A DNA stretch of 64,000 nt from Zizania palustris (lineage: Eukaryota; Streptophyta; Magnoliopsida; Poales; Poaceae), in contig JAAALK010000283.1 of the NCBI GenBank assembly GCA_019279435.1, positions 124,001-188,000 on the forward strand. The letters are read 5' to 3'. The translations under genes and the position numbers were made by a program. The notes under the pieces are model-generated. The model saw only the letters and a program-made list of their open reading frames with translations, had not been told where the DNA came from and searched no databases. Position 1 is the first letter of the stretch; every line of letters begins with the position of its first letter. Of this stretch, positions 41,510 through 53,215 are shown piece after piece.

Positions 41510-42595
41510 ATCCTACCCCCTTACAAAGAATCTCGTCCTCGAGATTCGAAACGAATTTCGAAAAATTTGGGAGGCAAGGCCTTCAACGGTGCTCCGGGAT
41601 AAGGGACTTCGAGAATTGCTTCTTGTGTACATTGAGATTCCTTGGCAGAGATGTGGTTTACTTGAGCACGGATTTGCGACTACTTGGGGTAAGGGCATCT
41701 GTTTGAGTAGTGCCCCACCTGGTGATAATTGAAACAAACCACATCATTGCCATTTTTATCTTTCACGACTCCGGTGGTCTGCTTTGGAGCTTGGCTTGCT
41801 GGCGATACTTGATGCGGGACTTCTGAACTTGATCCTCCCTTGGCATTCTGTGGCTCAAATGCAGTCTGAGGTTGATCATTGGATACTTGAGTAGTAGGCA
41901 TCGGACGAGGTCTCTGATCGTTTCCTTGCTGATGACGGAAAGCAATCATTTTACGCTTCTTCTATTCAATCCTATTATATCCAGACTCTTGGATAATCGC
42001 CTTGTTCACTAGCTTCTAGAAGTCGGCATGATCGGAGACAAGTAGTAGGGGCTTCAATTCATCTTTCACACCTATAATAAACTTCTCCTGCTTTTCGGCA
42101 TCTGTATGAACATCTTTCGGGGCATATTGCGCCAGACGATTGAACTCATGCAGATATTCAGTGATGGTTCTGTTGCCCTGATGCAAGTCATGAAACTCTT
42201 GCTTCTTCAATGCCACTAAACTAGAGGGTATGTGCGTGGCCCGGAAAGCGGTAGTGAACTTGGCCCACATGACCACATGGTTGGCCGACTGGGATTCCTG
42301 GAAGTTGTCCCACCATTCAGCGGTGGGTCCCTGGAACTGGTGAGTCGTGAAGCTACGCGCTCACGATCAGTATACTGCAATAGGTCCAACTTCTTGTTAA
42401 TGGTTCGTAGCCAGTCTCTTGCCTCCATGGGGTTGGTGGTACTAGAGAAAATGGGAGGCCAAACCCTCGGAAATTCTGACAACTACGAGGCTAGTGTCGG
42501 AGCTGGAGCTAGTACTAGAGCAGACGCTGGCGCAGGGGCTTGAGGGGGTGCCTGACGATCACACTCCAACAACTACTGCTGAAGCTGGTAAAGCT
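41510..42595 (-). pseudogene. G4 gag, C-terminal two thirds, and purine tract
   Basis: The minus strand encodes RVWPPIFSSTTNPMEARDWL (42216-42482), then after a shift MWAKFTTAFRATHIPSSLVA, LKKQEFHDLHQGNRTITEYL, HEFNRLAQYAP (42016-42276), the core of a gypsy gag. MIAFRHQQGN leads to the knuckle VCFNYHQVGHYSNRCP, where the second Cys is Tyr. Gag stops at about 41680, and 41510-41679 is 3' untranslated with the purine tract. No protease, reverse transcriptase or integrase follows. Confidence 0.85.
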
Positions 42596-42600
42596 GGTCT

Positions 42601-43480
42601 TTATGTGCATGGGTTCCCGATCTTCTGTCAGGTGGGCTAAACTCGATTGGTGAAGGACTCGACGTTGATGATCCGGCTTCCGATCACCACAGATCCGAAC
42701 CCAGCAATCGCTACACCACAGCTCCATTGGTTATCAACCACGCACGAACGCTATTGACCTTGCCAAGAAGGCTTATCCCTGCCTGTGAATCGAGAACACA
42801 AGCAAGAACACGGAAACACAATCTCGCAAACAGAAGAGAGATCGATTTCTCAAGTGGGGTTCCGCAATCTGACCAAGTCAGAGTTCAATCTACAAGAGAT
42901 TCGAAACTAAGCAAAACCCAGCCCTAATCCCTGGCGGCTGTAGAGTATCAATACCTAGGGTTTGTGGAAAAGTTGAGACTAATGTTGGGCTTAAGGTCCC
43001 AAATAGATACAAGGCCCGACCTGGCCCAAAAGAGTGACGCAGCACCAGATGACTTGTTCGGACAACACAGAATGTTTCGTAACGAACCAAGACTTGGCAC
43101 TAGACCCATTGGAAATATATTTTCGTTATCTTTCTAACGTCTTAAAGAACGCCTCAATCCGACTCCATACGAGAATGTTATGCCCATTTTACTGAAGGGT
43201 GCTCTACTGAATCCGAACCGAAATCAGAGTTTGAAGTGGAATTCGAGTTGGATTGTTGTGCCGCCTCTCCCCCTTGTGTTTGATCCAGAAGTGCTTCTCC
43301 CATGTTCCTTAGAGTCAAAATATCATCCATAAGTAGCATCCCCATCCGTATCCATATCATTATGTAAAGTAAGAAACGAACGCACCTCATAATTAAGCTT
43401 CCATGCACAGGAGCGAGTGATTGGTCCAAGAATGATAGAGTGTTGGATGTCTTTATCATTGTTATCAATGTCCTCATCAT
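42601..43480 (-). repeat. Chromovirus 3' LTR (880 bp)
   Basis: The minus strand starts TGATGAGGACATTG at 43480 and ends at 42601 with GCACATAA in place of GCACATCA. It overlaps the pol C-terminus. Confidence 0.88.
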
Positions 43481-46400
43481 TCTCCCCTTCTTGAATTGGA
43501 GCCGTCCTCGACTCGAATTCATCTTCTTCTCCTAAATATGGCTTCAAATCTGAAATGTTAAATGTGGGACTAACCCCAAAATCTGCAGGCAACTCAAGCT
43601 GGTATGCATTGTCATTAATTTTCTTAACTATCTTGAAAGGTCCATCAGCTCGAGGCATCAATTTAGACTTTCTCAATTCTAGAAATTTATCTTTACTAAA
43701 ATGTAACCAAACAAGATCACCTATTTCAAAGGTTATATGTCTTCTACCCTTACTACCAGCAATTTTATACTTTTCGGTCATCTTCTCAATGTGTTCTTTA
43801 GTTGTGGCATGTAATTTTAGAATAAAATCAGCACGTGTCTTAGCATCTAAATGCACATGTTCAGAAGTAGGAAATGGCAAAAGATCAATAGGGGTACACA
43901 ACTTGGAAAAGACTCACCTTGGTGGTAGAATGTACTGCTCGATTATATGCAAACTCCACATGAGGTAAACATTCTTCCCATATCTTCAAATTCTTCTTCA
44001 AAACAACCCGCAACATTGTGCCTAACGTACGATTAACTACCTCGGTTTGCCTATCAGTTTGAGGGTGGCACGTGGTGGAGAACAGCAGCTTGGTACCCAA
44101 CTTACACCACAAACTTCTCCAAAAGTGACTCAAGAACTTCGCATCACGATCAGAGACAATGGTGGTGGGTACTCCATGTAGGCGAATGATGTCCCTGAAA
44201 AACAAATTAGCAATGTTTGTAGCATCATCGCTCTTATGACAAGGTATAAAATGTGCTATTTTTGAGAATCGATCGACCACCACAAATATACAATCCCTCC
44301 CCCTCTTTGTTCTAGGTAACCCTAATACAAAATCCATTGATATATGCTCCCAAGAGACGCTAGGAATAGGAAGGGGCATATAAAGTCCAAAGGGATTCAA
44401 ACGTGACTTAGCTTTGTTACATGTAGTGCAGTGTGAGACATAGCGCACGACATCCCGCTGCATCCTTGGCCAAAAGAAGTGTGTTGACAGCACGTCCTCA
44501 GTTTTCTTCGGTCCAAAATGTCCCATCAATCCTCCCCCGTAGGCTTCCTGTAAAAATAAAAGGCGAATGGAGCTTGCTGGGACGCATAGCTTGTTAGCAC
44601 GATATAATAAGCCATCATTCAGCATATATTTATTCCAAGTTCGGCACTCTACAATTTTCAAAAGCATCCTTGAAGTCTAGATTAGTAGCATATAACTCCT
44701 TTATTGTTTCTAGATCAAATATCTTATGATCAAGCTGAGACAACATAGTAAAATGCCTAGATAAAGCATCTGCAATGATATTGTCTTTACTACGTTTATG
44801 TTTAATGATGTATGGAAAAGACTCTATGAACTCAACCCATTTTGCATGTCGCTTATTGAGTTTTGCCTGACTTCTAATATGTTTCAAGGATTCATGATCA
44901 GAATGAATGAAAAACTCCTTAGGCCAAAGGTAATGTTGCCAAGTCTCTAACACCCTAACTAGAGCATACAATTCCTTATCATAAGTAGAATAATTCAGAT
45001 TAGGTCCATGCAATTTTTCACTAAAGTAAGCAACATGTTTACCTTCTTGTATGAGAACTCCTCCAATCCCAATCCCATTAGCATCACATTTAAGCTCAAA
45101 CGTCTTACCAAAGTTCAGGAAGTTGGAGTAGAGGGGCATGTGTAAGTTTGTCCTTAAGCATGTTAAAAGCTTGTTCTTGGGCTGGACCCCATATGAATGA
45201 AGCTCCCTTCTTTGTCAACTCATTGAGTGGTGCAGCAATAGTGCTAAAATTCTTCACAAACCGTCGATAAAAACTAGCAAGTGCATGAAAACTTCTCACT
45301 TGCGTAACGGTTTGTGGTGTTGGCCAGCTCTTGATGGCTTCAATTTTCGCTTCATCTACCTCAATACCCTGTGGAGTAACAACATAGCCAAGAAAAGAGA
45401 CTCGATCCATGCAAAAAGTACACTTTTCAAGGTTACCGAACAAGCGTGCATCTCTCAAAGCATTAAAAACAGCACGCAAATGATTCAAATGTTCATCAAT
45501 AGACTTGCTATATATCAAGATATCATCAAAGTAAACCACCACAAATTTGCCAATAAAAACTCTCAATACTTCATTCATTAAACGCATGAAAGTGCTAGGT
45601 GCATTAGTTAACCCAAAAGGCATGACTAGCCACTCATATAACCCGAACTTCGTTTTGAAAGCTGTTTTCCATTCATCTCCTAATTTCATGTGAATTTGGT
45701 GGTATCCACTACGCAAGTCAATATTAGAGAAAATGATAGACCCACTCAACTCATCAAGCATATCATCTAACCTAGGAATAGGATGACGATACCTTATTGT
45801 AATATTATTGATGGCTCTACAATCAACACACATACGCCAACTACCATCTTTCTTCGGGACTAAAAGAGCAGGCACATCACATGGACTAAGGCTCTCGCGT
45901 ACGTACCTACGGTCTAGCAGTTCTTGGACTTGTCGCTGAATTTATTTAGTCTCCTCCGGATTTGTTCTATATGCAGCACGGTTTGGCAATGTCGCTCCTG
46001 GGATCAAGTCAATTTGATGCTCAACACCTCGAATAGGTGGCAGCCCCAAAGGCATCTCCACTGGAAACACATCCTTATACTCGTGCAAAAGGTTAGTGAC
46101 AGCAGGAGGCAAATAAGTGGAAGAATCCTCAAATGAAAACAAGACTTCTTTGCATATCAATGCATAACAAGGAGAATCAAACTCAGTAACATCAACCAAA
46201 TAAGATTTAGTAGCAAGCATAACATCCCATTTCAATTTAATTCTGTCTGACTTAGAGCTATTGTCTTTCTTATCTTTCTTAGGTGGGAAGATAGTGTTAG
46301 CTACTTGCTGATTTTCAGATTGTGGTGCAGTCTCCTTCTTGCTCTTCTCAAAACTATCTTTGTCACATTGCATAATTTCAGTGGGAGTCATAGGAAGCAA

Positions 46401-46620
46401 AGCAATTTTCTTTCCCTTGTGCATAAGTATATATTTGTTACTCCTACCGTGATGTGTGGCATCCATATCAAATTCCCATGGCCGACCCAATAAAAGTGAA
46501 CATGCTTGCATGGGTACAACATCAAAATCAGCAAAGTCATGGTATGTACCAATGAAAAAGTGAACTCTCGCAGAGTGTGTTACATTGACCTTACCACTAT
46601 TGTTGAACCACTAAATATAG
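43323..46620 (-). pseudogene. Chromovirus pol: protease end, reverse transcriptase, RNase H, integrase
   Basis: The minus strand encodes VFPVEMPLGLPPIRGVEHQI, then reverse transcriptase (PALLVPKKDGSWRMCVDCRA, IIFSNIDLRSGYHQI, MPFGLTNAPSTFM, VVYFDDILIYSK). RNase H follows (FELKCDANGIGIGGVLIQEG, SDHESLKHI, ADALSR), then integrase (GLMGHFGPKKTEDVL, CTTCNKAK, VVDRFSKIAHFIP, SDRDAKFLSHF, QTDRQTEVVNRTL). The tail FNISDLKPYLGEEDEFESRT with IQEGENDED is typical of CRM-like elements. No canonical chromodomain is evident. Breaks: TAG near 46611, TAA 45942-45944, shifts near 45110 and 43890. Visible catalytic residues are intact. Confidence 0.9.
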
Positions 46621-48075
46621 TAGGGATGAGGGTGTGGGTGTGTGGTCAATCCAAGCTTATTAACCAGCTCTATGCTCACCAAGTTATTGCTGCTTCCTCC
46701 ATCAATTATGACACGAACACGACGATCATTGACAATGAGGAACATTTGAAATAAGTTATGTCGTTGTAGTGTGTCCATTTGCTCCACTTGAGTGTTTAAA
46801 ATATGTTGTACAATCAATGTCTGATACTTCTCTGTGGCGGCAGTACCTAAAACCTCCTTGCCATCACTTTCAGGCTCTTCATCATCACCTGCATCGTCAG
46901 TACCACCATCTTCAATATCTCTAGTACTAACATACCTTCCATCCTCAGTAGCAATGAATGTCCGTCTTTGGCTTGGGCAATCTCTCATGAAATGGCCCTT
47001 CTCTCTGCAATTGTGGAAAATGACTCCACTAGTTCGGCCTGTAGAAGCAACCGATGAGGAATTAGTAGCTGGTAGGTTTGTCTTACTCTTCTCCTCTGGT
47101 GGTAGTGAAGACGAAGTTGCTGCTGAACGCGCCCTGGATATGAAGGGGGCAGCAAACCGTGTGGGAGAAGGTAGTGTTGATTTTCCCGTTGCAGACGCCG
47201 GTCTTGTGTCGGTGAAGTTACCCTTCGACTTCGGCTGTCGTCCCTGCAATTCTCTTTCTGCCTTCATAGAAAGGTGAAACAATCTATTGAGTGTATTATA
47301 TTCCTTATAATCTACTATGTCCTGTATTTCTCTTCTTAACCCACCAAAAAATCTAGCCATTTTACTGTCCTCATCCTCAACTACATCACAACACAACATT
47401 CCTATTTGCAGTTCCTGGTAGTACTCCTCTATAGATATATTTTCCTGGTTTAAACGCTGTAATTTTTGAAGCAAATCACGTTTATAAGTAGTAGGGACAA
47501 ATCTACCACGCATGACTCTCTTTAGCCCATCCCATGTGTAAGGTGCTAAGCCTACACTTGAGATCTCATTCCACCAAATAATAGCAAAATCGGTAAACTC
47601 ACTAGTGGCTTGTCTAACTCTATGTATTTCTGGAACTAGGTGAGAGTTAAATTTTTGTTGTACTGTCATCTCCCAATTCAGATATGTTTCAGCATCATAA
47701 GAGCCAGAAAAAGAGGGTATGCTGAATTTAACCTTAGCAAACGGATTATCAGCACGAGGGTTGTTTCCATTATTACCTCCCATACCTTGACGATGTGGAT
47801 TTTGTTGATGGGGAGGTTCTTGAGGAAGAGGTTGCATATGATCCTGATTTATGTTGTTTGCCTCGAGATCTTCAGCCCTATCATTCGGTGGCGGTGGTTG
47901 TCTCTCTATGTTCTCTATCCTGGTGATCAGGGTGGCAATTTTCCTCTATTCTCTCCAATCTGTGCTCATTGTCCTGGTTACTCGTAACGATGTTTGCATT
48001 GAGTTCTTGCAGCAACTTTTCAAGTTCTAACTTGGACACACATTCATCTCCATCGCCTTGGTGTGATCCTGCCAT
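46621..48075 (-). pseudogene. Chromovirus gag and protease start
   Basis: Gag starts at ATG 48075 (MAGSHQGDGDECVSKLELEK, LLQELNANI), shifts near 47940, and continues from 47837 through VKFSIPSFSGSYDAETYLNW, WWNEISSVGLAPYTWDGLKR, MRGRFVPTTYKRDLLQKLQR to the knuckle FHNCREKGHFMRDCPSQ, whose first Cys is Phe. The protease VRVIIDGGSSNNLVSIEL keeps its DGG. A TAG near 46611 sits where Gln is expected (CAG to TAG). Pol continues in the same frame. Confidence 0.88.
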
Positions 48076-49187
48076 GGTTAGTGAAAACACAAAACACAAA
48101 CAAGCTCACAAGTGCGTTAGTTTCCTATGAACTACTAGGATGTGGAGTCGCTCACACTCAAGCGTTTCACCAAGTTCTTGCAAGGTTCTTACCAATCATA
48201 GCAGGTGGCACAACCAGTTAGCTTGGGGATGATACCGTTGAAGTCGTGAGTATAGCGATTGCCGGTCGGAATTTGTACTGTTCAGAAGGTAAGTATGTGG
48301 AGCTATAGGAAGGCCAAATATTTGAGTGGAACACAATTCAATAACAGAAAGTAATGCTGAATAAATGTTCAAACTATTAGTCCTAATTGCTGGTCTACTC
48401 GTGTTCTAAGAATAGTAGTGACACAAGAAGGAAACAAGGATGAACAAGATGAATTGCAAGGACAGTGTCAATACGACACCAGCAACACTATGAAACAAAC
48501 AGTGCAAGGCCTTCGATATTGCCTCTTTTTTCTCTCCTTTTTTGTCTTCTTTTTTTCTCTCTTTTTTCTTGCAACCAATTACCAAGTGCTAAGTAGCAAC
48601 AATATGCCCAAGATTAAGCACAACACCAAGTTTCGGCTCAAACCGATGGAAGATGATATCGGTACAGGAAACCCTAAATAACCGGTGCTAAAACTTCAGA
48701 GCCCAAAACGAAGGCCTTCGTGATTTTTTTAATTTTTTTGACAATGGTGCCCAAGCCGACTTTTAGAGATGTAACTGTGGTAAAAATTTCAGCTCAATCG
48801 GAGTTACGAGCGAAAAGTTATGGCTGTTTCAAGGAGAACCCTACGAAATCGGATCTGTTCCCCCCTAAATCGGATCTGCTGGTTGTGGAGGAAACAGAAG
48901 CGGATGGGGATTGGTGGGGGTAGAAAAATTATGCAGCGGAGTAGGGGAACTGTGGCAAAGACACGAACCGATCTAAAACATGAATTAACCAGCAATCGAG
49001 ACACAAACTTAGACACGAATTCAACACTACGGGCTCTGAAAGAGAATTATGCAAAAGGCTAACAATGTCTCGGATAGAGAATTTTTTGTTCGGCTTTTTT
49101 GTGGACTCTAGGATGAATGCGAAATTGACTCGAACAAGGGAAGACGAACCTACGAACCTGATGGTAAACTTGGGATCTGATATCACT
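48076..49187 (-). other. Chromovirus leader and primer binding site
   Basis: A 1.1-kb untranslated leader with T-rich tracts around 48525-48570. The primer site is at 49171-49185 (minus TGATATCAGATCCCA), a two-mismatch variant of the initiator tRNA-Met complement. Confidence 0.75.
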
Positions 49188-50064
49188 TGATGTGCACGGG
49201 TGCCCGATCTTCCATCAGGGGGGAAAACTCGATTGGTGGAGAACTCAACGTTGATGATCCGGCTTCCGATCACCACAGACCCGAACCCCGCAATCGCTAC
49301 ACCACGGCTCCATTGGTTATCAACCACGCACGAACGCGATTGACCTCACCAAGAAGGCTTATCCCTGCCTGCAAATTGAGAACATAAGCAAGAACACGGA
49401 AACACAATCTCGCAAACAGAAGAGAGATCGATTTCTCAAGTGGGGTTCTGCAATCTGACCAAGTCAGAGTTCAATCTACAAGAGATTCGAAACTAAGCAA
49501 AACCCAGCCCTAATCCCTGGCGGCTGCAGAGTATTAATACCTAGGGTTTGTGGAAAAGTCGAGACTAATGTTGGGCTTAAGGTCCCAAACAGATACAAGG
49601 CCCGACGTGACCCAAAACGGTGACGCAGCACCAGATGACTTGTTCGGACGACACAGAACGTTTCGTAACGAACCAGGACTTGGCACCAGACCCATTGGAA
49701 ATATATTTTCGTTATCTTTCCAAAGCCTTAAAGAACGCCTCAATCCAACTCCGTACGAGAAAGTTATGCCCATTTTACTGAAGGGTGCTCCGCTGAATCT
49801 AAACCGAAATCAGAGTTTGAAGTGGAATTCGAGTTGGATTGTTGTGCCGCCTATCCCCCTTGTGTTTGATCCAGAAGTGCTTCTCCCATGTTCCTTAGAG
49901 TCAAAATATCATCCATAAGTAGCATCCCATCCGTATCCATGTCATTATGTAAAGTAAGAAACGAACGCACCTCATAATTAAGCTTCCGTGCACGGGAGCG
50001 AGTGATTGGTCCAAGAATGATAGAGTGTTGGATGTCTTTATCATTGTTATCGATGTCCTCATCG
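49188..50064 (-). repeat. Chromovirus 5' LTR (877 bp)
   Basis: Plus-strand TGATGTGCACGGG to CCTCATCG; matches 42601-43480 closely over its whole length. Confidence 0.88.
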
Positions 50065-50069
50065 GGTCT

Positions 50070-50690
50070 TGCTGCCATTGCATCTGTGACATGAGTGCAG
50101 CCATCATGTTGTTTTGGTTGATCATAACTTCAGCAAGAGTTGGATGATTAGGCGCAGGTTATGGTCCTGGCGAGGTCCTGTGGCGCCCCAGCTAGGCCCA
50201 CCCAAACCGCGTAGAATTCTAATGCCCTTTGCTGCCTGGTTGGTTCCTTCAGCGTTGTTGATCTCAAGGATGTCGTTCGGGGTGGAAGCCATTTGCTCTG
50301 AAGGTTAGCGAACCCACCCTAAAAAATAACGCGAAAACTTAGAATAAAAGTAAAAAAGGTTTTAATAATAAACAAGCACGTCCTTGGCACTAGTTGCAAA
50401 ATACGCACACTAAAAAGTAGGCACAAAAGCAAGCACACTAACAAGTGGTCTAACAAACAAGACTGACAACTACGGAAGCTAGCGTTCTAAGGCTCCATCT
50501 GCATCTCACTTACAATTGACATGCTACAAAAATTTTGAAGTTTAGAGAAGCGTCAGAACAGAATAAAATAGGATTAGATGGGAAGTATAACAGAACAATA
50601 TTTTTAAAATATATATTTTCAGAAATTTATAAATTGTTCCTATCAACGGTCCATGGGCTTCCTACAGTCGAGTTGACTCTGATACCATCT
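50070..50690 (-). pseudogene. G4 gag start, leader and primer binding site
   Basis: Gag ATG at 50292 on the minus strand (MASTPNDILEINNAEGTNQA), with a frameshift before INQNNMMAALMSQMQWQQ, where the chromovirus is inserted. The leader is 50293-50673. The primer site TGGTATCAGAGTC (minus, about 50675-50687) lies 3 bp from the 5' LTR. Confidence 0.82.
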
Positions 50691-52662
50691 TGTGACGGCC
50701 CGAATTCTAAAGAACTCGACCTTTATTGAATCTCAAGAATATCAATATAACAAGATGTTTATAAACCGACGACGCATAAATGAAATTAAAAACAGAGTAC
50801 ATAGCTCATAGGCTACACTGATTACAAAATAAAATCAATGCGGAAGCGAAACAAAAGCCGCTGTCGAACATCTCGATCCCAAAACCCAACTCCTCGATTG
50901 GGTCACTACTCCTGGCCTTCGTCTTCTTGATAAGCAGCATCTAAAAAAATTTAATCAATGGGAATGAGTACAGACGTACTCAATAGCCACAAATATACAT
51001 ATAATGAAGGCTTAATAACAAAGGAACATAATCTAGGCTTGTTTTGCATAAAAGAGCATGTTTAACATTGTTTAAGCTTTAGTGAGCAATATTAGAACAA
51101 AAATGTAAATATGCTGAAGTAAATATGAGTAATAACTTCTCACTACCTCGAGTTGCACACCCGTGCCAACTCGCTCTTTCAAACCATCCCATCATGATCA
51201 ATGCAATCACACAAATGCAGAAATCTAACTGCGGAGAACATCACTAGGCCGCCCGTGACCGTGGGCACGACTTTTCGAAAAGTTTATACTCTAATCAGAG
51301 GTGTACTACTTTACCCACAAGGCACTCGCTCCCACACACAACATTGTGTCGAGATGACACCACGTCACCCCGAAGGAACTCGTGCCAAAACTTGTCATAT
51401 GAATCGACTCAGCAAGAGGACAACCACACCAGGTTTCGTCGACGCTCCACTGAGATCTCACCCGTAAATCATGGGCAGACCCCGATCGGCAGACGTAGAC
51501 CACCATTCGTGCCTCGTCGGACGAAGCAACCACCAGGTAACCCCTAATATATGAACTCGTCCCCTTCGCTCGGTGCATCAAGCTGAATCGACCCATACTT
51601 CAGATTAGGCCTTACCCATTAGACTTGTGGTCAGTATTGTTATGCTTCGCAACAGATCCCGCAGACCGGTCCTTATAGTGCCTCGGGTGCGACTAACCAA
51701 TTTCCGAGCGTGCACCCGGAACCCACCATGCTCAACACAACACCATTCTCCACGCTTCATGTTTCACAACCCAGAATCTCATATTATATATTAAATTAAT
51801 GCTAGCAAGTGTGCCTCTACTTTAGAGCACTAACTATTAAATATTATAAGGCGACAAGGAGAACGCGATACAAAGCATGGCTTGGATTTGCAGATCAGGG
51901 ATTAAACTAAACTTTAACTAAATATTCAAAAGTGTGGTCTAAATGCATTTATAACCTATGTTTTATAGCATTTATATACAATCAGGGTTCAAGTATGCTC
52001 AAGGGGTGGGATGTGACTTGCCTCGATCCTCGTAGCACTGATACGGGTCTTCAACAGGAATTGATGACTCTTTGCTAGCGCCAACGTCGACTAAACACGC
52101 AAACTTAGGAAACAAAATTAAAACAGTATTGCAAACCTCATAAACATTACAAATAAATTGCATAAAATTGAAGAGAATAATTTTCTGGATTTTCTAAAAT
52201 TTGAATGATAAAAATCCGAGTTAAAATTAATTTACTATGAATTTTTGAAGTTTAAACACTTTTTTGGAATTTTTAAAATCATTTTTTGGAATTAAAAACA
52301 GCCTTGGTCGACGGTGGACCGAACCCACCGTGCACCAGGCACTATGCGCATGGACCGGGCCATCCTTGGCCGTGGGATCCAGATCGTGCGGCTGCGAGCA
52401 GGGCAAGGTATTTAAATGGAATTGAGCAGCCCAGATTAAAACACGAAGGGGTACGCCACATGGACGCACCGGATCACTCCGTGGTTTTTAAAATCGATGG
52501 ACAGCAAGGATTAAAACCGGTGAACCGGTACGCATCCGACGGCTGCCAGCGCGTCCAGCACGCACGCGGCACGGGGAAAGATGAGGACTTCATCTGCGGC
52601 ACCGACCGGCCGGTGGCGAGCGGCCACGACGGCGGCGACGACCTAATGCCCTAGATACCGGT
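50691..52662 (-). repeat. G4 5' LTR, truncated by Tat-B
   Basis: Plus-strand start TGTGACGGCC. Collinear with 38532-40552 except for a roughly 49-bp deletion near 51780. It stops at CTAGATACCGGT where Tat-B begins. The remaining about 950 bp present in the other LTR are not found right of Tat-B. Confidence 0.9.
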
Positions 52663-53153
52663 TGTTGGGGGAAAATATTCCATCTTTTAGATTATTGCAG
52701 CAACAAGATAAAGACTGGTGATTAAGACGAAGATGTCCAATATATAATTTCGGAGATGCATCAAGTCAAGTTTGAAGTATGATGACGGGTTCTAATTCGG
52801 AGTACATCTTCGAACATGGACTCTTCTAGGAACCTCTTTGCCAGCTAAGATGGAAGATTTATCTTCTGACTAGATCAGTCTTTTACCATTTTAGCCCTAT
52901 TAAGAGTACCGAATAGTTTCCACTATGTCGGTTGTAATAGAGGGGTAAAAAGGTCTTTTCCTTAATATTTGGGCCTATAAATACCCCCCGTTTTACCCTG
53001 TAATAGGGACCGAATACAAGTTATTCAATACACACTTTCGAACTATTCTAAGTTATTATCCTTTCGGAGGCTTGGAATAGTTTCCTTCGCAAACACTTCG
53101 TTTGTTAGTTTCTAATCTTCAGAAACCTGTTAGCGTAATCTTTTACGCCAACA
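52663..53153 (+). repeat. Tat-B 5' LTR (491 bp)
   Basis: TGTTGGGGGAAAATATTCC to TTTTACGCCAACA, with a TATAAATA box near 52977-52984. CCGGT precedes it and is the candidate target duplication; its partner is lost. Confidence 0.92.
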
Positions 53154-53155
53154 GT

Positions 53156-53171
53156 TGGCGCCGTCCGTGGG
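53156..53171 (+). other. Tat-B primer binding site
   Basis: TGGCGCCGTCCGTGGG two bases after the LTR, the usual Tat-lineage form. Confidence 0.85.
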
Positions 53172-53215
53172 GAACTTAGTCCAAGAAACTTTGTTCTCTA
53201 CCAACTTCTTACACC

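Larger units (their letters stand above)
42601..50064 (-). mobile_element. CRM-like chromovirus (Ty3/gypsy), 7464 bp, minus strand
   Basis: LTRs 42601-43480 and 49188-50064 are highly similar. The target duplication GGTCT (42596-42600, 50065-50069) is exact. Inner LTR edges are canonical (minus TGATGAGGAC ... GCACATCA); both outer edges carry one change (TGA to TTA, CA to CG). Gag, protease, reverse transcriptase, RNase H and integrase follow in gypsy order on the minus strand, and pol ends about 157 bp inside the 3' LTR. LTR start, pol/LTR overlap and tail motifs suggest the CRM clade. Stops and shifts make it inactive. Confidence 0.9.
38532..52662 (-). mobile_element. Long-LTR Ty3/gypsy element G4 (gag only), minus strand, interrupted
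   Basis: 3' LTR 38532-41509, interior 41510-42600 plus 50065-50690, and 5' LTR 50691-52662 (cut by Tat-B). The interior has a primer site and gag but no pol. The gag knuckle is followed within 170 bp by GAGGACGAGATTCTTTG and the purine tract TAAGGGGGTAGGAT before the LTR. Layout and LTR size recall the non-autonomous rice Spip/Squiq-type partners of RIRE3/RIRE8 (from memory). The interior was then split by the chromovirus at 42601-50064. Confidence 0.82.
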
